A program made the position numbers and the translations under genes. From assembly GCF_006715485.1 (NCBI RefSeq), contig NZ_VFNH01000003.1, positions 806,001 through 870,000 on the forward strand: DNA of 64,000 nucleotides. The letters are read 5' to 3'. How positions within the stretch are numbered: position 1 is the stretch's first letter; the number at the start of each line of letters is the position of its first letter. The stretch comes from Herbaspirillum sp. SJZ107. GTDB taxonomy: Bacteria > Pseudomonadota > Gammaproteobacteria > Burkholderiales > Burkholderiaceae_D. The notes beneath the pieces are model-generated. The model had not been told where the DNA came from. It ran no database searches and saw only the letters and a list, made by a program, of their open reading frames with translations. Positions 34,031 to 42,074 of the stretch are shown in pieces.

Positions 34031-34130
34031 CGTCGTCCCTGCGAAGGCAGGGACCCAAGTTTTCAGAACAGTCTGCTGTACATGCTGACGGTACGCGACG
34101 AACTTGGACCCCTGCCTGGGCAGGGGCGAC
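34031..34130. repeat. Inverted pair of REP-like hairpins
   Basis: Two 30-base arms (34031-34060 and 34101-34130) are inverted copies matching at 25 of 30 positions, separated by 40 bases. Each arm itself folds into a small hairpin (CCCTGC/GCAGGG and CCCCTGCC/GGCAGGGG) and carries CCAAGTT at its inner end. This is the architecture of a REPIN (paired REP). It lies between a gene stop and a convergent stop, the usual REP position. Confidence 0.8.
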
Positions 34131-34167
34131 GGATCTGGCGCCAACGGTCAGTCTGGGTGTACCGCGT

Positions 34168-35187
34168 TCACTCCCCCACCGCAATCACCACCTTCCCGAA
34201 GTGCGCCCCCGACTCCATGTAGCGGTACGCGGCCTGCGCCTCCTCGAACGGGAACACCCGGTCCACCACCGGCTGCAGCCCGGCCCCATCGGCAAAGCGC
34301 ATCACCTTCTCCAGCATGGTGCGGCTGCCGACGTAGATGCCGACCAGGCGCCGGGCGCTGGCCAGCAGCGAGGCCGGATTGACTTCGCCGCCGAAGCCGC
34401 TGACGCCGCCGATGACGGCGATGCTGCCGCCCATCGCGGCGGACGCGATCGAGCGGTTGACGGTGCCCTGGCCGCCGACTTCGAGCACCACGTGGGCGCC
34501 GGTGCCGCCGGTCACGCGCAGCACCTCTTCCTGCCATTCAGGATGGGTGCGGTAGTTGATGGTGTGGGCGGCGCCCAGTTCCCTGGCGCGCGCCAGCTTG
34601 TCGTCGCTGGACGAGGTGATGATGGCTTGCAGGCCCGCCGCCTTGGCCAGCTGCAGGCCGAGCACGGACACGCCGCCGGTGCCGAGCAGCAGCACGGTGT
34701 CGCCGGGACGGATGTTGTTGCTGGATTCGAAGATGGCGTTCCAGGCCGTGACGCCCGCGCACGGCATGGTGGACGCGTCGATGAAGCTCATCCCGGCCGG
34801 GATCCTGGCCAGCGCATCTTCGTGCAGGATCACTTCTTCGGCCAGCATGCCGTCGATGTCGCCGCCGAGCGCGTGGCGCACTTTATCCGGGGCGGCGGGG
34901 CCGTCGTGCCAGTAAGGGAAGAACGAAGCGGCGACGCGGTCGCCGACCTGTATCCGGCTCACGCCCGGCCCCACGGCCAGCACTTCACCGGCGCCGTCGG
35001 AACAGGGAATGATGGACTCGTCGACATTGACCAGGTAATTGCCGCTCGCGACCATCAGGTCGCGGTAGTTCAGCGACACCGCGCGCACGCGGACGCGCAC
35101 TTCGCCGGTGCCCAGTTCGCGGTCGGGATAGTCGACGCTCTGCAGTCCGTCGATGCCCGCGCCGGGTAAGATCTGATAAGCCCGCAT
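34168..35187 (-). CDS. Zinc-free MDR-family oxidoreductase (NADPH:quinone reductase-like)
   Basis: The 339-residue protein has the GroES-like N-terminal domain (VRVRAVSLNYRDLMVASGNY) and a Rossmann domain with GTGGVSVLGLQLAKAAG near residue 165. The MDR pattern AHVVLEVGGQGTVNRSIA is clear. It lacks the two-cysteine zinc cluster of alcohol dehydrogenases, so quinone-reductase or enoyl-reductase chemistry is likelier. GGAG precedes the ATG. Specific substrate is unknown. It follows the small 31-residue gene on the same strand, beyond a terminator. Confidence 0.85.
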   Translation of the reverse strand: MRAYQILPGAGIDGLQSVDYPDRELGTGEVRVRVRAVSLNYRDLMVASGNYLVNVDESIIPCSDGAGEVLAVGPGVSRIQVGDRVAASFFPYWHDGPAAPDKVRHALGGDIDGMLAEEVILHEDALARIPAGMSFIDASTMPCAGVTAWNAIFESSNNIRPGDTVLLLGTGGVSVLGLQLAKAAGLQAIITSSSDDKLARARELGAAHTINYRTHPEWQEEVLRVTGGTGAHVVLEVGGQGTVNRSIASAAMGGSIAVIGGVSGFGGEVNPASLLASARRLVGIYVGSRTMLEKVMRFADGAGLQPVVDRVFPFEEAQAAYRYMESGAHFGKVVIAVGE

Positions 35188-35235
35188 TGTTTTCTCCGTG
35201 TAGATGGGTAGATGAACGCACGCCTTCGCCAGGCG

Positions 35236-35271
35236 TAAAAAAACCCGTTCTTCCGGCTGGAAGAACGGGTT
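35236..35271 (-). terminator. Rho-independent terminator (minus strand) after the small gene
   Basis: A perfect 13-bp stem (AACCCGTTCTTCC / GGAAGAACGGGTT) with a 4-base loop is followed on the minus strand by a T run. It closes the 31-residue gene just upstream and separates it from the oxidoreductase gene. Confidence 0.93.
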
Positions 35272-35283
35272 CCGTAAAGACCG

Positions 35284-35379
35284 TCAGAAGCGGCCCGGCA
35301 CCGTACCGTTATAGGTCCGCTTGGCCATGAATTTTTTCCACAGAAAACCGGCAACTGCCATGAAAATCATCTTGCGCAT
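35284..35379 (-). CDS. 31-residue cationic membrane peptide, unannotated small gene
   Basis: A minus-strand ATG at 35379 has GGAGG 5 bases upstream and opens 31 codons that end in TGA, 13 bases before a strong rho-independent terminator. The product starts with a short hydrophobic segment (MIFMAVAGFLW, residues 4-14) followed by a basic stretch KKFMAKR, then TYNGTVPGRF. The ribosome-binding site and the dedicated terminator make this a convincing gene. It may be a membrane-active or membrane-regulatory peptide; function is unknown. The rest of the 35188-35510 gap holds its promoter and nothing else I can see. Confidence 0.7.
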   Translation of the reverse strand: MRKMIFMAVAGFLWKKFMAKRTYNGTVPGRF

Positions 35380-35510
35380 CGTATCCTCCGAATGGTGAGC
35401 CTGGCGGCCGTCCTGGCCGCAACAGTGTCAACCTTACCGTGGATCGCGCCCGGCATGGCGCAGCTTACCGCTGGTTAATATTCGCGCGCTCATCGGCTCA
35501 CTTCATTGGC

Positions 35511-37262
35511 TCACTTCGCCGCCTTTTGCGCCGGAATGAAATCCTCCAGCACCGCCTGCTTCATCAGCTCGGGCGGCAGGATGCCCTGGGCGATGATGAA
35601 ATCATTGAACGCTTTCAAGTTGAAACGTTCGCCCAGTTCGATCTCGGCGAGCGTCTTCAGGGCGCGCAGCTTCACGTAGCCATAATAGTAGGCGGTGGCC
35701 TGGCCCGGGCTGCGGTAGGAATAGCGGTCGACCTCGGACTGGGCGAAGGGTTCGGACAGCACCACTTCCTTCATCAGGAAGGCCTTGGCCTGCTCGGGCG
35801 TCATGCGGCCGGTGTTGATCATCGGGTCGAGCATCGCGCGCGCCATGCGCAGCAGGCGGATCTGCAGCGCGGCCAGCTGGCCTTCGGGCGGCATGTAGGG
35901 CAGCACCAGCGCTTCCGAATACAGGCCCCAGCCTTCGACGTTGGCGCTGTTGAAGGCGAAGCGGGCGCGCGCCACCGACATGCCCTGCTCCACCATCGAT
36001 GCGAACTGCAGCTCGTGGCCCGGGCGCGCCTCGTGCGCGGTCACGCCCCACGACACCGCGGCGTAGTCGAAGTCGTCCATCCTCTCCTTAGACTTCGCGT
36101 TCGGGTTGGCCAGCGGGATCACGAACTCGCCGTATTCTCCGGTGTTGCCGATCATGCGCGGCGGGTTCATGAAGGGCGCCGGGGTGCGCGCCGCCTCGGC
36201 CGGGCTGGCGGTGCGGATGTTGGCCTCGCGCGCCGGCAGCGTCACCAGGTTGTGGGCGCGGATGATGCCCTCGATATCCTTCAAACGCTCGCGGTAGTAC
36301 GGCAGCAGCTGGTCGGCGGGGATCGAGGTCTTTTTCAGTTCGCGCATCACGTCGCGGTAATCGGGCGACAGCAGTTTCCTTTGCGCGGCGATGGTGCCCG
36401 CCACCACCTGCATCTGGTCGCGCACTTCCTGGAAGTCGAAGCTGGCGCGCTCGATCATCTGGCCCGGGGTGATGTCGACGCCGACATTCACCAGGCGGTT
36501 GACGTAGACCGGTTCCGGCAGGCGCACTTCCTTGCGCGCGCGCGGCAGGATGCGGCTCCGTACCCACTCGTCGTAGGCTTTCACTTGCGCCTTCAGCGCC
36601 GCGAAGTCGGCTTCCCAGCCGCTGAGGCCATCCTTTTTCAGCAGTTCTTCGATGCCGTTCATGTAGGTGGCGTTGTTGTTCAGCCCTTCCTCGACTTCGC
36701 CCACATAGGGACCGATCAAGCCCTTGTTGGCCAGGCGTTCCTCGGTACGGGCGCGCACCAGCGTGGCCATCGGCGTATAGCCGCTTTCCGTGCCCGCATA
36801 GCGCTTCAGGCGCACCAGCGCCAGCTTCTGGCGGGCCGGCTTGTTGCGGGTGTCGAGCAGGGCACGCAGGCCGCCGTACACCAGTTCGCCCACGTTCACG
36901 TAGTTCAGCAGGTACTGGCGTTCCAGCTTCATGCTGGCGATAAGTTTTTCGCGTGAGTCGATCAGGATGTCGAGGTCTTGCCGCACCTTGACGTCTTTTT
37001 CAGCCGCGCGCTCGCGGCGCAGCGCCTGCAGGCGCTTTTCGGTGTCGGCCAGCTGGCGTTCGTAGTCGCGCGGCTTGAAGTCAGCCACCCCGGTGTCGAA
37101 GCTCTCGTCGCCCAGCTCGGTCGATTCCTCGGGCTGGTACTTGCCGGTGTCCTTCAGCACGGGTTGGGTGTAGGCGTCGCTGCGTGCGACCCATTCCGGG
37201 GTGGCGGCGAAGACGCCGCCGGAAGCCAGCAGGACGGCGATACCGAAGCTGAGACGAGACAT
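35511..37262 (-). CDS. DUF885-family secreted protein, probable metallopeptidase
   Basis: The protein begins with a signal peptide (about residues 1-19, ending FA) and belongs to the DUF885 family. The motif HEARPGH (about residue 413) fits a zinc-binding HExxxGH-type site, and the C-terminus shows EGWGLYSEAL, RSPGQATAYYYGYVKL and EIELGERFNLKAFNDFIIAQG. The start at 37262 has AGGAAA close by. Length 583 aa is normal. It lies 29 bases after the DUF2269 gene, probably in one operon with the two genes upstream. Confidence 0.85.
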   Translation of the reverse strand: MSRLSFGIAVLLASGGVFAATPEWVARSDAYTQPVLKDTGKYQPEESTELGDESFDTGVADFKPRDYERQLADTEKRLQALRRERAAEKDVKVRQDLDILIDSREKLIASMKLERQYLLNYVNVGELVYGGLRALLDTRNKPARQKLALVRLKRYAGTESGYTPMATLVRARTEERLANKGLIGPYVGEVEEGLNNNATYMNGIEELLKKDGLSGWEADFAALKAQVKAYDEWVRSRILPRARKEVRLPEPVYVNRLVNVGVDITPGQMIERASFDFQEVRDQMQVVAGTIAAQRKLLSPDYRDVMRELKKTSIPADQLLPYYRERLKDIEGIIRAHNLVTLPAREANIRTASPAEAARTPAPFMNPPRMIGNTGEYGEFVIPLANPNAKSKERMDDFDYAAVSWGVTAHEARPGHELQFASMVEQGMSVARARFAFNSANVEGWGLYSEALVLPYMPPEGQLAALQIRLLRMARAMLDPMINTGRMTPEQAKAFLMKEVVLSEPFAQSEVDRYSYRSPGQATAYYYGYVKLRALKTLAEIELGERFNLKAFNDFIIAQGILPPELMKQAVLEDFIPAQKAAK

Positions 37263-37291
37263 GGATTTCCTTTCGAATCTGATTGAATTGT

Positions 37292-37756
37292 TCACACCGG
37301 CTTGGCCACCATGAACCAGAAGATGAACACGAAGGCGATGAAGGCCGGGATCCCGAGCGCCACCCAGGTTTTGAACAAGGTCCAGTACTGCGGCGGCAGG
37401 GCCGTATTATCGCGCGCCGCCGCGGCTGCCAGGTCGCGCAGGCGGATCTGGATCCACACCACCGGCAGCCAGCAGGCGCCGGCCAGCACGTACAGGATCA
37501 CCGACCACATGATCCAGTGGCTGGTGAGCGGATAGCCGGCCAGGTGCGCCATGTAGAAGCCGGTGGCCGGCTGGATGACGGCGGTGGTGGCGGTGAACAG
37601 CCAGTCGGCGATCACCACGTACTTGCTGACGACGGCGATCGCGCGCACGTCCTTGCTCACGTTGGCGAACAACATGTACCAGGCCGACCCGAGTCCGGTG
37701 CCGAACAGGAGCGTCGACGACAGGATGTGCAGCCACTTGATGCCAAGGTATTCCAT
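37292..37756 (-). CDS. DUF2269 integral membrane protein
   Basis: The 154-residue protein has four hydrophobic segments and the DUF2269 pattern (WLHILSSTLLFGTGLGSAWYM, shortened here to LHILSSTLLFGTGLGSA; YPLTSHWIMWSVILYVLAG; VFIFWFMVAKP). Its ATG overlaps the stop of the SDR/DoxX gene as TAATG, so the two are translationally coupled. Function is unknown. Confidence 0.88.
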   Translation of the reverse strand: MEYLGIKWLHILSSTLLFGTGLGSAWYMLFANVSKDVRAIAVVSKYVVIADWLFTATTAVIQPATGFYMAHLAGYPLTSHWIMWSVILYVLAGACWLPVVWIQIRLRDLAAAAARDNTALPPQYWTLFKTWVALGIPAFIAFVFIFWFMVAKPV

Positions 37757-39072
37757 TACTTTTCCTTTCCGTCCAACTCATACAATAGCCAGATGGCCGC
37801 CAGCATCGGCAGGTTCTTGGTCAGCGGTCCGTAGGGATGCACCAGGAACTCCGGCAGCTTGAACGCGATCACGACCGTATAAAAGCCGATCAGCGCCAGC
37901 TGCGCCAGCCACAGCCAGCGGCGCCGCTTCAGCAACAGGATGCCGAGGCCAAACAGCAGGTCCAGCGCCGATGCGCCGTACAGCATCAGCGGCCGCAGGG
38001 ATTCGGGGATGCCGGTCCGTGCCAGCAGCGCGAGGCTGTCCTCGACCGGATACACGAAGCCCGACACGATCGCGGTGAAGATCCAGACCACGACGATAGC
38101 CCAGCGCAGCGGCGGCAGCAGCCAGTCGAGTTTGGCGCGGGCGCGCTCGGCGCGCGGCTCCACGATGAACGAGGCGATGCTGCGTGCCGGACGCCCCAGC
38201 AGGCGCAGCGTCGGCCCCGGGTCGGCCGTGTTGCCGCGGTCGAGCATGCGCAGCGCGTCCGGATCGAGCAGGCCGCCCGGCAGCCAGCGCCCGCAGCGGG
38301 CCAGCAGGCGCCCGCTGCCGGCGGACAGCTTCAGCACGCGCAGGCGGCCCATGCCCATCGCCGTGCGCAGGCTCGCCAGGTAGTCGGTGAAAGGCAGCGC
38401 CTGCGGCCCGGCCAGCGCCAGCCGGCGTGCGGTGCGCAAGGGGACGATGCCGGGCAACAGCGGCTGGTCGATGTGCAGGCGCTGGCGCAGCAGGCAGACG
38501 ATCGCCGCCACCACGTCGTCGACGTGGATCGGCTGCACCAGTTGCGGCGCATCGCCGAAACGCAGCGCGAACGGCATCGAGGCCAGCGCCTTGAACACGC
38601 GCGCGCTGGTGCCGTCGGCGCCGTACACCAGCGACGGCTGGACGATGCAGGCGCGGATCGGCAGCGAGGCGAGGTAGTCGTCGGCCGCCTTTTTCGACAG
38701 GTGGTAGGGGGTGTCGGCGCCGTCGTCGGCGCCCAGCGCCGACAGCTGCAGCACCATGTGCACGTCGTCCGATTCGGCGCAGGCGGCGAACAGCGCGCGC
38801 GGTGCCCGGGTATGCAGGTTCTCGAAGGTCTGGGCGCCGCTTTCGCGGAAGATGCCGACCGTGTTGACCACCGCGTCGATCCCGGTCAGGCGTGCCAGCC
38901 AGGTGGATTTATCGATGTCTTTGCTGAAATCGGCATGGATGTAGCTCAGGCGCGGATCGCTGCTCGGCTTGACGGCGCGCACGGCGCACACGACCTGGTG
39001 GCCTTCCGCCAGCAGCGCGTGCAGCAGGTGTTGCCCGATGAATCCGCTTGCGCCCGTCAACAAAATCCGCAT
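37756..39072 (-). CDS. NAD(P)-binding SDR fused to a DoxX-like membrane domain
   Basis: Residues about 1-290 form an atypical SDR/NmrA-like Rossmann domain (LLTGASGFIGQHLLHALL, VVNTVGIF, QLSALGAD, YHLSKKAADDYL) that keeps a Tyr-x-x-x-Lys-like pair. Residues about 310-438 contain four hydrophobic segments like DoxX/SURF4 proteins (AIVVVWIFTAIVSGFVYP, GASALDLLFGLGILLL, LALIGFYTVVIAFKLPEF). The fusion is known in proteobacteria. AGGAG precedes the ATG. It is the first gene of an operon with DUF2269 and probably DUF885. Substrate is unknown. Confidence 0.85.
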   Translation of the reverse strand: MRILLTGASGFIGQHLLHALLAEGHQVVCAVRAVKPSSDPRLSYIHADFSKDIDKSTWLARLTGIDAVVNTVGIFRESGAQTFENLHTRAPRALFAACAESDDVHMVLQLSALGADDGADTPYHLSKKAADDYLASLPIRACIVQPSLVYGADGTSARVFKALASMPFALRFGDAPQLVQPIHVDDVVAAIVCLLRQRLHIDQPLLPGIVPLRTARRLALAGPQALPFTDYLASLRTAMGMGRLRVLKLSAGSGRLLARCGRWLPGGLLDPDALRMLDRGNTADPGPTLRLLGRPARSIASFIVEPRAERARAKLDWLLPPLRWAIVVVWIFTAIVSGFVYPVEDSLALLARTGIPESLRPLMLYGASALDLLFGLGILLLKRRRWLWLAQLALIGFYTVVIAFKLPEFLVHPYGPLTKNLPMLAAIWLLYELDGKEK

Positions 39073-39234
39073 GCATGCTCCTGTTCAAACACCGGTCAAG
39101 GATCCTCGTGTCATTGGCGGTGGCGTACGCAGGCCTGGGCCCGGCACTGGGCGGTGCCAAGCCACAGTTGACTAAATTGTAATGCAGATGGGGAATATGT
39201 GTTGAATCCGCAGGGTGGAAAGGGGCGGATGGAA

Positions 39235-39278
39235 GAAATAAAAGAAATAAAGGGTGGACGGTAAGCTGTCCACCCTTT
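39235..39278 (-). terminator. Terminator of the TonB-receptor gene (minus strand)
   Basis: AAAGGGTGGAC and GTCCACCCTTT form a perfect 11-bp stem with an 8-base loop 45 bases past the TonB-receptor stop. On the minus strand the tail is T-rich (ATTTCTTTTATTTC). Confidence 0.8.
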
Positions 39279-39323
39279 ATCGGCATCCCGTTAAGCTAGG
39301 CGCGTCATCGCACCCAATAACGA

Positions 39324-41828
39324 TCAGAAGGTATAGTTGGCGCGCGCGTAGATGTAACGCCCGCTGTTGCCGAACGGCGTGTAGTTCGAGAACGGCGCGT
39401 TGTTGGTGGTGTTCACGCGGAACGGCAGCGTTTCCGAATACTGGTCGAACACGTTGTCTGCGCCCACCGCCAGGCTCAGCTGCTTGGTGAGCGCGATGCG
39501 GCCTTCCAGGTCGACGATGGTGTGCGGATCGAGCGGGAAGTCGTTGGCGGCCGTGGTCCCGGGCGACAGCACCTTGCCGTAGCGGGTGGCGCGCGCGGTC
39601 ACGCCCCATTGCGCCAGCTTCCAGTTGGCGCTGGCGACGATCTTGTTCTTCGGCTGGCCTTGCTCCAGCACCAGCACGTTGATGCGGTCGAACAGCACCG
39701 GCGCCGGGTTCAGCGCCGCCAGTTGGGCGGTGGTCGGCACTTTGGTGACCTTGGTGCGGTTGACGTTGCCGGCCAGCGTGAAGTCGAAGCGGCCCACGGC
39801 GCCGGCATTCCACGGCAGGTTGGCGACCACGTCGACGCCCTCGCTGCGGGTGCTGACGCCGTTGATGAAGAAGCGGCCGCCGCCGACGCCGGCGAAGCCC
39901 TGCGACACGATGTAGTTGCGCACCGCGGTCGAGGTCAGGTTTTCGGACAGCACGATGCGGTCGCGCACGTTGATGCGGTAGGCGTCCACCGTGATGCTGA
40001 CCGGATCGAAGCGCAGCACCGCGCCGAGCGAGTAGTTGGTCGACTTCTCGGCCTTCAGCGGCTTGGCGCCGAGCGCGACCGCCACCGGATCCGACGGTTT
40101 GAAGGTCGTGATCTCGTACGGGACGCCGTCGATGAAGTTGGTCGAAGTCGAGGTGAAGTTCTGCTGCTGCAGCGAGGGTGCGCGGAAGCCGTTCTGCACC
40201 GCGCCGCGCAGCGCGAAGGTCTTGGCGAAGTCGTAGCGGGCCGACAGCTTGCCGGACAGGTTGCTGCCGAAGTCGTTGTAGCGCTCGCCGCGCACTGCGG
40301 CCGATGCCAGCAGTTTATCGGTGAGATTCGCCTCCAGGTCGGCGAACACGCCGAGCGCGGTGCGCGAACTGTCGGAGGCGTTCTGCGGACGGAAGCCCGG
40401 GAACACCTGGGCACCCGACGGGGCGGCGGCGCCGTTGACCCGCACGCCGCCATTGTTCCAAGAGGTCGGCTCGCCGGCATGCAATTCGTAGCCTTCGCGG
40501 CGCGCCTCGAGGCCGAGCGCCAGGTTCAGCGGCGAGGCCAGGCCGCCGACGTCGAACTTGCGCACGCCGGTCAGGTTGTAGACCAGCTGCTTGTAGGTAA
40601 AGCCGCCGGCGTCGAAACTGGTCTTGCTGGCCGCGCCGTAGGACGCGTTCAGGGTGTTCTCGACGTCGTAGTTCATCCGGTTCTGGCCGTACACCAGCGA
40701 GGTGTCGAGGTCCCAGTCGCCGACCGTCCAGCTGATGCCGGCGGCGGCGCTGAAGTCTTCGACGGTCGGTGCGATGATCGGCAGGAAGCCGTCCGGATAG
40801 ATGGCCTGCACGTTGCGCACGTCCTGCGCCGGGCGGAAGTAGCCGGCCGAGCGGGCGTCGCGCAGCTGGTAGCTGCTCCAGCCGTAGACCTTGACGTCGC
40901 CCGACAGGTTGTTGCCGGCATTGACGAACAGGGTCTTCTGCTTCATCTCCGGCTCGCCGTACCAGGCGTTGTAGCGGTTGACGGTCTGCTCGCGCGGGTC
41001 GTAGGCGCCCTTCACGCCGTTCACCAGTGCATACTGCTGGCGCAGGTCGTAGCCGCTGCGCTCGGTGTGTTCCTGGCTTTTCACTTCGCCGGCGATGGTG
41101 ATGTAGCCGGTCTCGCCCCACGGCAGGCCTTTCCAGGCGCTCAGGGTGCGGCTCTGGCCGTCGGTGCGCGAGCGCGAGGTCGGACCGGGACCCCAGGTGG
41201 CATCCGTCGGCGCGCCACCGTTGAGCATGCTGTAATCGGTCTTGCGCTCGCCGAAGGTGAAGGTGCCTTCGCCGCCGCTGCGGTCGGTGCGCAGGCGGAC
41301 GTTGATCACGCCGGAAATCGCATCCGAGCCGTACTGGGCGGCCGCGCCGTCGCGCAGCACTTCGATGCTGCGCACGATGGCGGACGGGATCGTGTTGAGG
41401 TCGACCGCGGATGCGCCGCGCCCGATGCTGCCGTTCAGGTTGACCAGCGAGGCCGCATGGCGGCGCTTGGAATTGACCAGCACCAGGCTCTGGTCGGGAG
41501 ACATGCCGCGCAGCGTGGCCGGGCGCACGGTGTCGGTGCCGTCGGTGATCGCCGGGCGCGGGAAGTTCAGCGCCGGCAGCGCCACCGCCAGCGACTGGTT
41601 CAGGTCGGTGGACCCGGTATTCTTGAGGGTGTCGGCCGAGATGACGTCGACCGGCGAGGCGGTGTCGAGCGCGCTGCGGTTGGCGACCCGGGTGCCGGTC
41701 ACGACCACGGTGGCGGCGCTACCTGCGCCCGCCGTGTCCTGGGCCTGAGCCTGGGCCGAGCCCGCGGCGCACAGGGTGGCAATCGCCAGGGCGAGTGCGG
41801 TCTTTTCCGGTACAAATCGTTGTTGCAT
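39324..41828 (-). CDS. TonB-dependent outer-membrane receptor
   Basis: The 834-residue protein has a signal peptide (about residues 1-29, ending AQAQA), a TonB-box-like stretch (TVVVTGTRV), a plug domain (SPVDVISADTLKNTGSTDL, LRGMSPDQSLVLVNSKRRH, DLNTIPSAIVRSIEVLRDG, AAQYGSDAISGVINVRL) and a beta barrel that ends in the aromatic ARANYTF. The C-terminal Phe is the outer-membrane targeting signal. Ligand is unknown; no siderophore, cobalamin or sugar genes flank it. AAGGAA precedes the ATG. Two short hairpins lie in the 246-base leader region. Confidence 0.93.
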   Translation of the reverse strand: MQQRFVPEKTALALAIATLCAAGSAQAQAQDTAGAGSAATVVVTGTRVANRSALDTASPVDVISADTLKNTGSTDLNQSLAVALPALNFPRPAITDGTDTVRPATLRGMSPDQSLVLVNSKRRHAASLVNLNGSIGRGASAVDLNTIPSAIVRSIEVLRDGAAAQYGSDAISGVINVRLRTDRSGGEGTFTFGERKTDYSMLNGGAPTDATWGPGPTSRSRTDGQSRTLSAWKGLPWGETGYITIAGEVKSQEHTERSGYDLRQQYALVNGVKGAYDPREQTVNRYNAWYGEPEMKQKTLFVNAGNNLSGDVKVYGWSSYQLRDARSAGYFRPAQDVRNVQAIYPDGFLPIIAPTVEDFSAAAGISWTVGDWDLDTSLVYGQNRMNYDVENTLNASYGAASKTSFDAGGFTYKQLVYNLTGVRKFDVGGLASPLNLALGLEARREGYELHAGEPTSWNNGGVRVNGAAAPSGAQVFPGFRPQNASDSSRTALGVFADLEANLTDKLLASAAVRGERYNDFGSNLSGKLSARYDFAKTFALRGAVQNGFRAPSLQQQNFTSTSTNFIDGVPYEITTFKPSDPVAVALGAKPLKAEKSTNYSLGAVLRFDPVSITVDAYRINVRDRIVLSENLTSTAVRNYIVSQGFAGVGGGRFFINGVSTRSEGVDVVANLPWNAGAVGRFDFTLAGNVNRTKVTKVPTTAQLAALNPAPVLFDRINVLVLEQGQPKNKIVASANWKLAQWGVTARATRYGKVLSPGTTAANDFPLDPHTIVDLEGRIALTKQLSLAVGADNVFDQYSETLPFRVNTTNNAPFSNYTPFGNSGRYIYARANYTF

Positions 41829-42074
41829 CGTTGCTTCCTTATTCTTGTCTGCGAATGAAATGAAGCCGTGCGGTCATGCCTGATGGGAACGTGACACGGA
41901 GGTCAGGGCTTTACTGGTGGCAAGCCCTATATTGATACTGGGCTGTGGGTATGATCGTTGTCAAACAAATCAGCTTGCTTGTTTGTAATGGCGCAACACA
42001 TGATCATGCATGGTGCATGACGTGCGTGGGCAGCGAGCGTGCCCGGTGGGCCGCGCACCGGGATGGGGCAGCGC

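Noticed and set aside
41905..41985. Two short hairpins before the TonB-receptor gene as a riboswitch
   Set aside because: AGGGCTT/AAGCCCT and CAAACAA/TTGTTTG stems are present, but they do not match any cobalamin, TPP or FMN riboswitch core that I know.
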